From DASQZJ01 sp035638775 (GTDB lineage Bacteria > Pseudomonadota > Gammaproteobacteria > UBA5335 > SLRW01): a stretch of DNA of 64,000 nucleotides. Each line of letters begins with the position of its first letter. Positions within the stretch are counted from its first letter, which is position 1. This document shows positions 18,483-26,637 of the stretch, piece by piece. The position numbers were made by a program, and so were the translations under genes. Where the stretch lies: positions 1 through 64,000 of the forward strand of contig DASQZJ010000029.1 in the NCBI GenBank assembly GCA_035638775.1, given 5' to 3'. The notes below the pieces were generated by a model that was not told the origin of the DNA, made no database searches, and was given only the letters and a program-made list of their open reading frames with translations.

Positions 18483-18932
18483 TCAGACGGCGTCCAGCGC
18501 CATCACCGCGGCCTCGTATTCGGACGGATTGCCGGGGACGTAATCCGGGTTGGCGTGCAGCACCCGGCCGTCGCGATCCAGCACGAACACGGCCCGGCGC
18601 GCCTGAGCCTCGCGCTCCGCGGCGACGCCGTACTCGCGGGCCACCTCGAGCCGGGCGTCACTGGCCAGCGGGAACGGCGCCTCCAGCGCACGGGCGAACT
18701 GCTTCAGGGCCGGCACGCCGTCGGCACTGACGGCGACCACCGAGCCTCCCATCTCGCGGATGTCCGGATAATCGGCCACGAAGGGCTTGAGCTCCCGGCT
18801 GCACAGCGGCGTGTCAGCCTCCGCGAAGAACACCACGATCACCTTGCCGCGGCCGCGCAGGCGGGCCAGGTCCACCCCCTCCGGATGGCCGGGAAGCCGG
18901 AAATCGGGCGCCTTGTCACCGTAGCCGAGCAT
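18483..18932 (-). CDS. Peroxiredoxin (AhpC/TSA-BCP-like, single Cys)
   Basis: A 149-residue thioredoxin-fold peroxidase. The peroxidatic region reads VIVVFFAEADTPLCSREL, with the Cys in the TPxC position, and the conserved Arg lies in the C-terminal half (QARRAVFVLDRDG). No second cysteine is present, so it would act as a 1-Cys peroxiredoxin needing an external thiol. The ATG at 18932 gives the standard N-terminus MLGYGDKAPDFRLPG. It lies between the dnaE2 end and the SUF regulator, on the same strand, and may contribute to oxidative-stress defence. Confidence 0.87.
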   Translation of the reverse strand: MLGYGDKAPDFRLPGHPEGVDLARLRGRGKVIVVFFAEADTPLCSRELKPFVADYPDIREMGGSVVAVSADGVPALKQFARALEAPFPLASDARLEVAREYGVAAEREAQARRAVFVLDRDGRVLHANPDYVPGNPSEYEAAVMALDAV

Positions 18933-19002
18933 GACATCCCTCCCTCTCGCGCCGCCCGCCCCAGCGTAGGCAAGCCGGCCCGCACGGGACAAGCGGACGG
19001 TG

Positions 19003-22000
19003 TCAGCGAAAATCCCGCGAACGCACCGTCAGCTCTCCCAGCAGCCGGCTGCGGTCCTCGAGCCGCCCGGCGATCACGTGGCGCACCCCGTGCCGGTTCT
19101 GCAGCGTTCCGCGCACCACCAGCAGGCGCGCCTGCAGCAGCTCCCGCCGCTGCCGTTCCGCGAGGTCCGGCCACACGATCACGTTCACCGCGCCGGTCTC
19201 GTCCTCGAGCGTCATGAAGGTCACGCCACCCGCGCTGCCCGGCCGCTGGCGGTTGATCACCAGCCCGCCCACCCGGACGGCCGCGCCGTCGCGCCGCCCG
19301 GCGAGGTCCGCCGCCGCGACCGCGCCGGTCCCGGCCAGGCGGGACCGCAGCAGGCTCACCGGGTGGCGTCCCAGGCTCAGACCCAGGGAAGCGTAGTCGG
19401 CCACCAGGTTCTCGCCTTCCCCGGGCTCCGGCAGCGAGGGCGCGCTCTCGTCGCGGCCGGTGTACCCGAACAGCGGCAGCGCCGGCTCCACCCCGGCCAC
19501 CTGCCAGCGCGCCCGGTGACGGTTGCCCGCCAGCGCCTTCAGGGCATCCGCCGCCGCCAGGCACTCCAGGTCCCTCCGCCCCAGCCGCGCCCGCGCGGTC
19601 AGCTCGCCGGTGCCGGCGAAAGTGCCCTCGTCACGCGCGGCCACCAGCCGCTGCGCCGCCTCCGCCGACAGTCCCCGGACCATGCGCAGCCCCAGCCGCA
19701 GGGCCGGCTCGCCGTCGCGACCGGGCTCCAGGGTGCAGTCGTACTCGCTGTGCAGCACGTCCACCGGGCGCACCTCCACGCCGTGGCGGCGCGCGTCCTG
19801 CACGAGCTGAGCCGGGGCGTAGAAGCCCATGGGCTGGCTGTTGAGCAGCGCGGCGCAGAAGGCGGCCGGCTCATGGCACTTGAGCCAGGCCGACACGTAT
19901 ACCAGCAGCGCGAAACTGGCGGCGTGCGACTCCGGGAAGCCGTACTCGCCGAACCCCCGGATCTGGGCGAACACCCGCCGCGCGAACTCTTCCTCGTAGC
20001 CATTGCGCCGCATGCCCTCGATCAGGCGCTCCCCGAACGGCTCCAGCCCGCCCCGGCGCCGCCATGCCGCCATCGCCCGACGCAGCCGGTCGGCCTCGTC
20101 CGGGGAGAATCCCCCCGCCACGATGGCCAGCTGCATCACCTGCTCCTGGAAGATGGGCACCCCCAGGGTGCGCTCCAGTACCCGCCGCACCCCGGGGCTG
20201 GGATAGGAGACCGGCTGCTCGCCGCAGCGTCGGGCCAGGTAGGGGTGCACCATGTCCCCCTGGATCGGTCCGGGCCGCACGATGGCCACCTCGATCACCA
20301 GGTCGTAGAAGCAGCGTGGCCGCAGCCGCGGCAGCATTGCCATCTGCGCGCGGGACTCGATCTGGAACACGCCGGTGGTATCGGCGCGGCTGATCATGGC
20401 GTACACCTCGGGATCGCCGGCCGGAATCGCCGCCATGCTCCAGCGCTGCCCCCGGTACGCGCCGATCAGGTCGAAGCTGCGCCGGATCGCGGTGAGCATG
20501 CCCAGCGCCAGCACGTCCACCTTGAGCAGCCCCAGCGCATCCAGGTCGTCCTTGTCCCACTGGATCACCGTGCGTCCGGGCATGGCCGCGTTCTCCACCG
20601 GCACCAGCTCATCCACCGGGCCCTCGGAGATGACGAAGCCGCCCACGTGCTGGGACAGGTGCCGCGGGAAGCCGATCAGCTCGTTCACCAGCCATGCCAG
20701 GCGCCGCAGCACGGGACTGTCCGGATCCAGCCCGGCCTCCTGCATCCGCGGCGGCACCACCCGGCTGCCGTCCCACCACTGCAGCGAGCCGGCCAGCGCG
20801 TCGATCTGGGCCTGTGACAGCCCCAGCGCCCGGCCCACGTCCCGCACCGCGCTGCGCGGCCGATAGCAGATTACGGTGGCCGCCAGCGCCGCCCGCCGGC
20901 GGCCGTACTTGCGGTAGACGTACTGGATCACCTCCTCGCGGCGCCCGTGCTCGAAATCCACGTCGATATCCGGCGGCTCGCCCCGCTCGCGCGAGACGAA
21001 ACGCTCGAACAGCAGGTTGCCGCGCGCGGGATCCACCTCGGTGATGCCGAGGCAGTAGCACACCGCCGAGTTGGCCGCCGAGCCCCGCCCCTGGCACAGG
21101 ATGCCGCGGCCGCGGGCGAAGGCGACCAGGTCGTGCACGGTCAGGAAATACGGCGCGTAGCCCAGCTCGGCGATCAGTGCCAGTTCGTGCCCGACCTGGG
21201 TCCGCACCGATTCCGGGGTGCCCTCCGGCCAGCGCCGGGCCATGCCGTCCCGGACCAGGCGGCGCAGGTGCGAGTCGGGTGTCTCGCCGGCGGGCACCAG
21301 CTCGGCGGGATAACGGTAGTCGAGCTCGTCCAGGGAAAACCGGCAGCGCGCCGCCAGGCGTACGCTCTCGGCCAGCAGCCCCGGCGGATACAGGCCCGCG
21401 AGCGTCTCGCGCGGGCGCAGGTGGCGCTCGCCGTTCGGATACAGGGCGGCGCCGGCGCGGCCGACCCCGCAGCCGAGGCGGATGGCGGTGAGCGTATCCT
21501 GCAGCGAGCGCCGACCCGGTTCGTGCATATGCACGTCGCCGGCCGCGACCAGGGGCAGATCCAGCCGGGCGCCGATCTCGTGCAGGTGTTGCAGCCGGGC
21601 GCCATCGTCCACGGCCCGGGTCAGCTCCACCGCGATCCAGGTCCGCCCGGGAAGGCAGCGCCCCAGCCAGGCTGCCTGCTCCGGGTCGGGGCGGACGCCC
21701 GGCAGCCACAGCGCCAGGCACGCATCCACGCTGCCCTCCAGATCCGCGCGCTCGAGCCGGTAGCCGCCCTTGGCGGCCGCGCGCCGGCCGCGCGTGATCA
21801 GCCGGGAGAGCTGTCGCCAGGCCGCCAGCTCCGGCACCAGCAGCACCAGCCGGGTGCCGTCTTCCAGGGCGAGCTCGCTGCCGGGGATCAGCGGCAGGGC
21901 GTGCTCCCCCGCCGCCACGTGCGCCCGCACCACCCCCGCCAGCGAGCACTCGTCGGTGATCGCCAGGGCCCGGTAGCCCAGTGCCGCCGCGCGTCGCACC

Positions 22001-22077
22001 AGCTCCTCCGGGTGCGAGGCTCCGCGCAGGAAGGTGAAGTTGCTCAGGCAGTGCAGCTCCGCGTAGCCGCCGCTCAT
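19003..22077 (-). CDS. dnaE2: Error-prone DNA polymerase DnaE2 (ImuC)
   Basis: A 1024-residue C-family polymerase alpha subunit of the DnaE2 branch. The N-terminal PHP domain starts with ELHCLSNFTFLRGASHPEELV, typical of DnaE2. The catalytic aspartates lie in PPDIDVDFEHGRREEVIQYVY. HhH and OB-fold regions follow (VRVGGLVINRQRPGSAGGVTFMTLEDETG). It lacks the long C-terminal tail that binds tau in DnaE1, as expected. DnaE2 performs SOS-induced translesion synthesis together with ImuA and ImuB, encoded upstream in the same operon, although a small membrane protein gene intervenes. Confidence 0.96.
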   Translation of the reverse strand: MSGGYAELHCLSNFTFLRGASHPEELVRRAAALGYRALAITDECSLAGVVRAHVAAGEHALPLIPGSELALEDGTRLVLLVPELAAWRQLSRLITRGRRAAAKGGYRLERADLEGSVDACLALWLPGVRPDPEQAAWLGRCLPGRTWIAVELTRAVDDGARLQHLHEIGARLDLPLVAAGDVHMHEPGRRSLQDTLTAIRLGCGVGRAGAALYPNGERHLRPRETLAGLYPPGLLAESVRLAARCRFSLDELDYRYPAELVPAGETPDSHLRRLVRDGMARRWPEGTPESVRTQVGHELALIAELGYAPYFLTVHDLVAFARGRGILCQGRGSAANSAVCYCLGITEVDPARGNLLFERFVSRERGEPPDIDVDFEHGRREEVIQYVYRKYGRRRAALAATVICYRPRSAVRDVGRALGLSQAQIDALAGSLQWWDGSRVVPPRMQEAGLDPDSPVLRRLAWLVNELIGFPRHLSQHVGGFVISEGPVDELVPVENAAMPGRTVIQWDKDDLDALGLLKVDVLALGMLTAIRRSFDLIGAYRGQRWSMAAIPAGDPEVYAMISRADTTGVFQIESRAQMAMLPRLRPRCFYDLVIEVAIVRPGPIQGDMVHPYLARRCGEQPVSYPSPGVRRVLERTLGVPIFQEQVMQLAIVAGGFSPDEADRLRRAMAAWRRRGGLEPFGERLIEGMRRNGYEEEFARRVFAQIRGFGEYGFPESHAASFALLVYVSAWLKCHEPAAFCAALLNSQPMGFYAPAQLVQDARRHGVEVRPVDVLHSEYDCTLEPGRDGEPALRLGLRMVRGLSAEAAQRLVAARDEGTFAGTGELTARARLGRRDLECLAAADALKALAGNRHRARWQVAGVEPALPLFGYTGRDESAPSLPEPGEGENLVADYASLGLSLGRHPVSLLRSRLAGTGAVAAADLAGRRDGAAVRVGGLVINRQRPGSAGGVTFMTLEDETGAVNVIVWPDLAERQRRELLQARLLVVRGTLQNRHGVRHVIAGRLEDRSRLLGELTVRSRDFR

Positions 22078-22120
22078 GGCCGCCCCCGGGGGCGGGCGCG
22101 CGGCGCCGCAGCGCGGCCCG

Positions 22121-22561
22121 TCAGGAGGGCTCTTCGAACAGGGACACCGCCCGCTGCCCGGCCGGCAGCCACATGAACACCGCCAGGCCCAGCCCCCAGG
22201 CGCCGTTCAGGATCAGCGCACCGATGATGAGCTGCGGATTCCAGCCGCCGGCCACCGGCATGTGGTGCAGGGGGAAGACCACGAACAGCGCCACGACAGT
22301 GGGGGCGACGGCGCCGATGAGAATCGCACCGACCCAGTGCCAGATGCCCTCCAGGCGATGGATGACCCACCAGACGGGGATGCCCCACACGCCGCCCCAG
22401 AAAGCCAGCGAGATCACCTGCGGCACCGCGAAGGGCCAGGTGGGCGTCATTGCATACGCCGGATGCGGTACCGCGCCGGTGACGAAGAAGATGGTCCAGA
22501 TTCCCTGGTGGAACACCAGGGTCGCGGCATAGCCGGCGATGAAGGCCTTGAGGTACTGCAT
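22121..22561 (-). CDS. Four-helix membrane protein of unknown function in the imu operon
   Basis: A 146-residue hydrophobic protein not assigned to a named family. Four transmembrane segments are evident at about residues 3-27 (FIAGYAATLVFHQGIWTIFF), 40-66, 72-97 and 105-130. Conserved-looking features are an H-Q-G-I-W in helix 1 and a Trp/Pro-rich second helix (WGGVWGIPVWWVIH). It sits between imuB and dnaE2 on the same strand with gaps of about 70 and 40 bases, so it is probably co-transcribed with the SOS mutagenesis genes. Nothing in it suggests a DNA-repair role. The ATG at 22561 excludes a short polar extension. Confidence 0.7.
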   Translation of the reverse strand: MQYLKAFIAGYAATLVFHQGIWTIFFVTGAVPHPAYAMTPTWPFAVPQVISLAFWGGVWGIPVWWVIHRLEGIWHWVGAILIGAVAPTVVALFVVFPLHHMPVAGGWNPQLIIGALILNGAWGLGLAVFMWLPAGQRAVSLFEEPS

Positions 22562-22633
22562 CGCATGTTCCCCCCGTCGATGGCTCCCGCCAAGCATAGC
22601 AGGGAGCGCCGGGAAGTCCGCGCGCCGCGTCCC

Positions 22634-24073
22634 TCAGGCGAACAGCCCGTGCAGGTACCATTGCTCGTCCTCCATCGCCAGGTCCCGGTAGACCCACAGC
22701 CTGGCCCCGGCGGCGTCCAATGCCCGGTAGTACTCGCGCCGTATTCCGCCACCGTCCCACCAACCGCTCTCGATGCGTTCCGCCCGTCCCGACAGGCGCA
22801 GCGGGCCGTCCAGCCAGGGGCGCCCCGAGCGCGTCTCGAGCCGGCGCGGCTCCGGCAGAAGCCACAGCGGCCGGCCGTCGCTGCCGCCGGCCGGCCCCGC
22901 CTGTCCCGCCGCGACGCGGCACCAGGCACGCTCCGGCCGATGATCCGCGGCCGGGGCGATCCCCTCCACCGCGGCCTCGCCCAGGCGTGCCCGCAGCCGA
23001 TCCAGCAGGGCCTCCAGCTCCGCGGCGCCGGTGTCCGGTCCGAACAGCGTGCCGCTTTCCCCGGCGGCGGAGAGCAGCACGCCGCTCTCCAGCACCAGGC
23101 CGGTCACCGGCGCCCCCGGCCGCACCCGCTCCAGGCGCTCACGCAGCAGGGCGAGCAGGTAGGTGCCGTCGGCCGTGGCACGGCCCAGGGCCAGGGATAC
23201 GTCCGTTTTCCCTTCCCCGCGCCGGCACAGCTCCAGGTGCAGCGACTGGACCACGCGGCAGCGCCCCTGCAGGACCGCGGAAAGCTCGTCCAGCAGCCGC
23301 CCGAGGGGAAACAGCAGGGCCGTCGTGTCCGCGGTTTCCGAGGGCAGCTCCGCCGCCGCCCGGAAACGCGCGGGGGGTTCGAACACGGGGCGGGGATCGG
23401 GGACCACGCCCAGGGCGCGGTCCAGCGCATCCACCAGCCACGGCCCGAAGCGCCGCCCCAGGCCGTCGCGGGGCTGGGCCAGCAGGTCGCCGACGGTACG
23501 CAGCCCCATCCCGGCGAGACCACTCCGGTCCCGCCCTTCCGGCACCAGCACGCCCAGCGGCAGATCCGCCACCGCGCCGGGCAGGGCCTCCCGCGAGGGA
23601 CAGTGGCGACAGCTTCCGGAGCGTGCCAGCCACTCCGCGGCCAGCGGCGTGGGGGCGGTGGCCAGCAGGGCCCGGTAGCCGAGCGCCTCCAGCCCCTGTC
23701 CGATGCCACCCACCAGCTTCTCCAGGCCGCCGAACAGCACCAGGCTGCCGCCGATCTCGAGCAGCATCGCGTCCGGCGGAGCGAGGCAGACCCGCGAGGT
23801 GAACCGCCCGGCCCAGCTCGCCAGCCGCTCCAGCGCGGCCCGCTCGGTCTGTTCGTTGCGGGGCAGCGCCGCGAGACCCGGGCACAGGGCCAGCGCCGCC
23901 GACAGGCTCAGGCCGGGATGGACCCCGTGCACCCGGGCCCGTTCATCCGCGAGCAGGACCTGCTCACGCCCGCTGCGGCTCCCGGTCAGGACCGCGGGGG
24001 CGGCTCCGGCCTCGCGCAGCCGGTCGATGCAGTCCAGCCCCAGGCGGGGCAGCCACGCGCAGAGCCAGAGCAT
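22634..24073 (-). CDS. imuB: Y-family polymerase-like mutagenesis protein ImuB
   Basis: A 479-residue Y-family-related protein. It keeps the palm/finger outline (DERARVHGVHPGLSLSAALALCPGLAALPR) but begins LWLCAWLPRLGLDC, without the first catalytic Asp of true Y polymerases. ImuB proteins are known to be catalytically inactive hubs that bind the beta clamp, ImuA and DnaE2. The C-terminal end RLWVYRDLAMEDEQWYLHGLFA is the family's conserved terminus. It is encoded directly after imuA with a 6-base gap and should be SOS-induced from the lexA promoter. Confidence 0.93.
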   Translation of the reverse strand: MLWLCAWLPRLGLDCIDRLREAGAAPAVLTGSRSGREQVLLADERARVHGVHPGLSLSAALALCPGLAALPRNEQTERAALERLASWAGRFTSRVCLAPPDAMLLEIGGSLVLFGGLEKLVGGIGQGLEALGYRALLATAPTPLAAEWLARSGSCRHCPSREALPGAVADLPLGVLVPEGRDRSGLAGMGLRTVGDLLAQPRDGLGRRFGPWLVDALDRALGVVPDPRPVFEPPARFRAAAELPSETADTTALLFPLGRLLDELSAVLQGRCRVVQSLHLELCRRGEGKTDVSLALGRATADGTYLLALLRERLERVRPGAPVTGLVLESGVLLSAAGESGTLFGPDTGAAELEALLDRLRARLGEAAVEGIAPAADHRPERAWCRVAAGQAGPAGGSDGRPLWLLPEPRRLETRSGRPWLDGPLRLSGRAERIESGWWDGGGIRREYYRALDAAGARLWVYRDLAMEDEQWYLHGLFA

Positions 24074-24079
24074 GACGGA

Positions 24080-24748
24080 TCACCGCGGGCCGTCCCCGGT
24101 GAACAGGTCTCCCTGGCCGGCGGCCAGGGAGAGATCCGCCGGACCGCCGCCGCGGCGCTTGTGGATCCGCAGCTGCAGGCGGGTGCCTTGTCCTGCCGTG
24201 TCCCGCACGGGCCCGGCCCCGATGCGCAGGGCCGCGGGGGAGGCCTGCCCGCGGACCCCGGACGGCCGGAACAGCAGCCCCAGGCAGGCGCCGGCTTCCG
24301 CCGCCAGCTGCAGCCGGCGCAGCGCCCGGGGATCGCACAGGCGCGGCCAGGCCAGCACCGCGCCGCAGGTGCCCGAGCGCAGGGCCTGCTCCACCGCCCA
24401 GAGGGCCTCGTCCTGCCGCCGCGGATGGATCAGCAGGTTGCGTGACAGGTCCATGCCCAGCGCCACCAGCGCGGGCGCATACGGGACGTACGGGGGCGCC
24501 ACCCACGCGATCCAGCGTCCCTGCCGGCTCAGCGCGGCCAGCGCCGGCATCACCAGGCCCAGCTCGCCGCCGCCATCGCGATCGAACAGGATCTCCGTCA
24601 GGGCGCCGCGCGGCCAGCCGCCGCCGGGCAGCTCCGGGTCCAGCGTCGCGAAACCGGTGGGAACGGCGCCGCCGCGATCGTCCCGCGTACGGCCGGCGCG
24701 CCAGAGATTGCCGTGCTGCAGCAGTGCCTCGACCCTTTCTTCGGTCAC
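24080..24748 (-). CDS. imuA: Translesion synthesis-associated protein ImuA
   Basis: A 222-residue RecA/SulA-like protein. The conserved region VPTGFATLDPELPGGGWPRGALTEIL is diagnostic; the Walker A position reads DRDGGGELGLV, lacking the usual GKT, as in other ImuA proteins. It ends with a region carrying a basic RIHKRRGG segment. ImuA binds ImuB and DnaE2 and is needed for damage-induced mutagenesis. The chosen start is a GTG at 24748 that overlaps the lexA TGA (GTGA), tying its translation to lexA. Confidence 0.9.
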   Translation of the reverse strand: MTEERVEALLQHGNLWRAGRTRDDRGGAVPTGFATLDPELPGGGWPRGALTEILFDRDGGGELGLVMPALAALSRQGRWIAWVAPPYVPYAPALVALGMDLSRNLLIHPRRQDEALWAVEQALRSGTCGAVLAWPRLCDPRALRRLQLAAEAGACLGLLFRPSGVRGQASPAALRIGAGPVRDTAGQGTRLQLRIHKRRGGGPADLSLAAGQGDLFTGDGPR

Positions 24749-25350
24749 GGTTCTTCCCTCCGGATCACGCCCACGACGCGCCCCTCGAGGGCCAGGGGCT
24801 CGCGCCGCAGATCGATTTCGATGGGGCGGAAATCGGGATTCTCCGGCAACAGCGAGACCCGATGCCCCTGCCTGCGGAAACGCTTGACCGTGACCTCGTC
24901 GGCCAGGCGGGCCACGACGATCTGCCCGTCGCGCACCTCGGTGGTGCGATGCACGGCGACCAGGTCGTCTTCCAGGATGCCGGCGTCGCGCATGCTCAGG
25001 CCGCGCACCCGCAGCAGGTAATCGGCCCGCGGCCGGAACAGCTCCGGGCCCACCCGGCAGTGGCGCTCGACATGCTCCGCCGCCAGCATGGGCGCGCCGG
25101 CGGCGACCCGCCCGATCACCGGCAGGCCGGCGTCCTGCTCCCCCCGCAGCCGGATGCCGCGCGAGGAGCCCGGCAGGAGCTCGACGGCCCCCTTGCGGGC
25201 CAGCGCCCGCAGGTGCTGCTCGGCGGCATTGGCCGAACGAAATCCCAGGGCCCCGGCGATCTCCGCCCGCGTGGGCGGAAACCCCGACTCCTCGATATGC
25301 CGGCGGATGAGATCCAGCACGGCCTGCTGTCGTCCGGTCAGCGTCTCCAT
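24745..25350 (-). CDS. lexA: SOS repressor LexA
   Basis: A 201-residue repressor. The winged-helix DNA-binding domain (METLTGRQQAVLDLIRRHIE ... LGFRSANAAEQHLRAL) is joined to an S24 peptidase domain. The autocleavage site is Ala84-Gly85 (GRVAAGAP), and the catalytic dyad is Ser119 (RGLSM) and Lys156 (TVKRF), the same numbering as in E. coli. It should repress the SOS regulon and cleave itself with RecA*. As first gene of lexA-imuA-imuB-x-dnaE2 it controls its own operon. No Shine-Dalgarno precedes the ATG, which abuts the LexA box. It may be a second, cassette-specific LexA. Confidence 0.96.
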   Translation of the reverse strand: METLTGRQQAVLDLIRRHIEESGFPPTRAEIAGALGFRSANAAEQHLRALARKGAVELLPGSSRGIRLRGEQDAGLPVIGRVAAGAPMLAAEHVERHCRVGPELFRPRADYLLRVRGLSMRDAGILEDDLVAVHRTTEVRDGQIVVARLADEVTVKRFRRQGHRVSLLPENPDFRPIEIDLRREPLALEGRVVGVIRREEP

Positions 25351-25369
25351 ACTGTAAATTTATACAGTA
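25350..25369. promoter_or_regulatory. LexA box (SOS operator)
   Basis: TACTGTAAATTTATACAGTA fits the gammaproteobacterial SOS box, with CTGT (25352-25355) and ACAG (25364-25367) spaced by eight A/T bases. It begins at the first base of the lexA start codon and covers the -10 element, so bound LexA would block both promoter and initiation region. This is the only SOS box noticed in the cassette; none was seen ahead of imuA, imuB or dnaE2. Confidence 0.93.
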
Positions 25370-25386
25370 TCCGGAGGCAGAATCAA
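25359..25386 (-). promoter_or_regulatory. lexA promoter giving a leaderless or nearly leaderless mRNA
   Basis: On the minus strand TTGATT (25386-25381) and TATAAA (25364-25359) are separated by 16 bases and make a good sigma-70 promoter. The -10 ends 8 bases before the ATG, so the transcript should start at or within about 3 bases of the start codon. This agrees with the absence of a Shine-Dalgarno sequence. Confidence 0.65.
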
Positions 25387-25466
25387 GACCGCTGTCCGGG
25401 CACCGCATCCGGGCGGTAGACTGGAGATGCCACGAGACAGCCGGAGGGCCGGGGCACGGCGGGGAC

Positions 25467-26447
25467 ATGGACAACTTCGACGGCAAGCGCTTCCACAACC
25501 TGTACCGCTCGCGGCGTCCGCGCCGCTCCGGGGACTTCTTCCGCTGGATGCGCACGCGCAAGCCCGGGCACTGGGAGCGCCTCCCCGACGCCGGCCCCGG
25601 ACCGGTGCCGCCGGCCCGTGTCGAGGGCGGGCGACTGCGCGTCACCGTGGTCAACCACGCCACCGTGCTGCTCCAGACCCGCGGGCTCAACATCCTGACC
25701 GACCCCATCTGGTCGCCCCGCGCCAGCATGTCGTCCCGCATCGGACCGCTGCGCTACCGGCCGCCCGGCATCGCCTTCGCCGACCTGCCCCCGATCGACC
25801 TGGTGCTGGTCAGCCACAACCACTACGATCACCTGGACCTGCCCACCCTGCGCCGGCTCGCACGCGCGCACTCCCCGGCCATCCTGACCGGGCTGGGCAA
25901 CCGCCGCGTGCTGCAGCGCGCCGGCATCGGCAACGTGGCCGAGATGGGCTGGTGGGATCACCGCCGCATGAACGACGGCCTGACGGTGCATGCGACCCCG
26001 GCGCAGCACTGGTCGGGGCGCGGCCTGCTCGACCGCAACCGCACGCTGTGGCTGAGCTTCGTGCTGGAGACCCCGGATGGCCCGATCCACTTCGCCGGCG
26101 ACACCGCCCTGGCCCCCCACTTCGACCTGATCCGCGACCGCTTCGGCCCCATGCGCCTGTCACTGCTGCCCATCGGGGCCTTCCTCCCGCGCTGGTTCAT
26201 GCAGGGCGCCCACCTCTCGCCGCGCCAGGCGATCCAGGCCCACCGGCGCCTGCAATCGCGGACCTCGGTGGCGATCCACTACGGCACCTTCGCCCTGGGC
26301 GACGACGGCCAGGAACGTGCGCCGAAAGAGCTGATCCGCCTGTGCCGGCGCCACCCGGCACTGGAGGAGGCGTTCTGGGTCCTGCCGTTCGGGGAGGGGC
26401 GGGAAGTGCCGGCGATGGTGGGGACTGAAGAAGTTTTAAGTTGTTAA
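25467..26447 (+). CDS. MBL-fold metallo-hydrolase (NAPE-PLD/UlaG-like)
   Basis: A 326-residue metallo-beta-lactamase-fold enzyme. The metal ligands are visible in SHNHYDHLD (about residues 113-121), a later His in TPAQHWSGRG, an Asp in HFAGDTALAP and a final His in SVAIHYGTFALGDD. Sequence layout matches the group related to N-acyl-phosphatidylethanolamine phospholipase D, with the preceding NHATVLLQ and ILTDPIWSPRAS segments. The natural substrate is not predictable. It is divergent from lexA. Its last codons (EEVLSC) and the stop lie inside the left arm of an AT-rich repeat array, so the original C-terminus may have been altered. Confidence 0.88.
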   Translation: MDNFDGKRFHNLYRSRRPRRSGDFFRWMRTRKPGHWERLPDAGPGPVPPARVEGGRLRVTVVNHATVLLQTRGLNILTDPIWSPRASMSSRIGPLRYRPPGIAFADLPPIDLVLVSHNHYDHLDLPTLRRLARAHSPAILTGLGNRRVLQRAGIGNVAEMGWWDHRRMNDGLTVHATPAQHWSGRGLLDRNRTLWLSFVLETPDGPIHFAGDTALAPHFDLIRDRFGPMRLSLLPIGAFLPRWFMQGAHLSPRQAIQAHRRLQSRTSVAIHYGTFALGDDGQERAPKELIRLCRRHPALEEAFWVLPFGEGREVPAMVGTEEVLSC

Positions 26448-26620
26448 GTTATTAAGCGAAGAGGGTGCGCCCGTTCATGCATACGGCCCGGCGAATGCGG
26501 TTTCGGTCGCGCAAGCAACACCGCCCCGACCCTACCCCGGGGTTGGTCGAGATTTTTTCCTTAACACTTAACAACTTAACAACTTAACAACTTAACAACT
26601 TAACAACTTAACAACTTAAG
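26433..26620. repeat. AT-rich inverted array with 8-bp periodicity, copy 1
   Basis: The left arm carries TTAAG at 26436, 26444 and 26452, exactly 8 bp apart. The right arm carries the complement CTTAA eight times (26560, 26567, then every 8 bp from 26575 to 26615), mostly as CTTAACAA. About 100 bp of GC-rich DNA lies between. The arms are complementary and strikingly AT-rich for this genome. The array fills the gap between the convergent MBL and SDR genes. Number of units varies between arms, which suggests slippage. A second copy lies at 32020-32161. Confidence 0.85.
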
Positions 26621-26637
26621 ACTGCCCCGCCAGGGCC

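Noticed and set aside
22078..24744. Additional LexA boxes in front of imuA, imuB or dnaE2.
   Set aside because: No CTGT-N8-ACAG or close variant was noticed in the gaps; the genes overlap or lie close together, fitting one operon from the lexA promoter.
26560..26620. Regular short repeats suggesting a CRISPR-like array.
   Set aside because: The unit is only 8 bp without unique spacers, and no cas genes are near.
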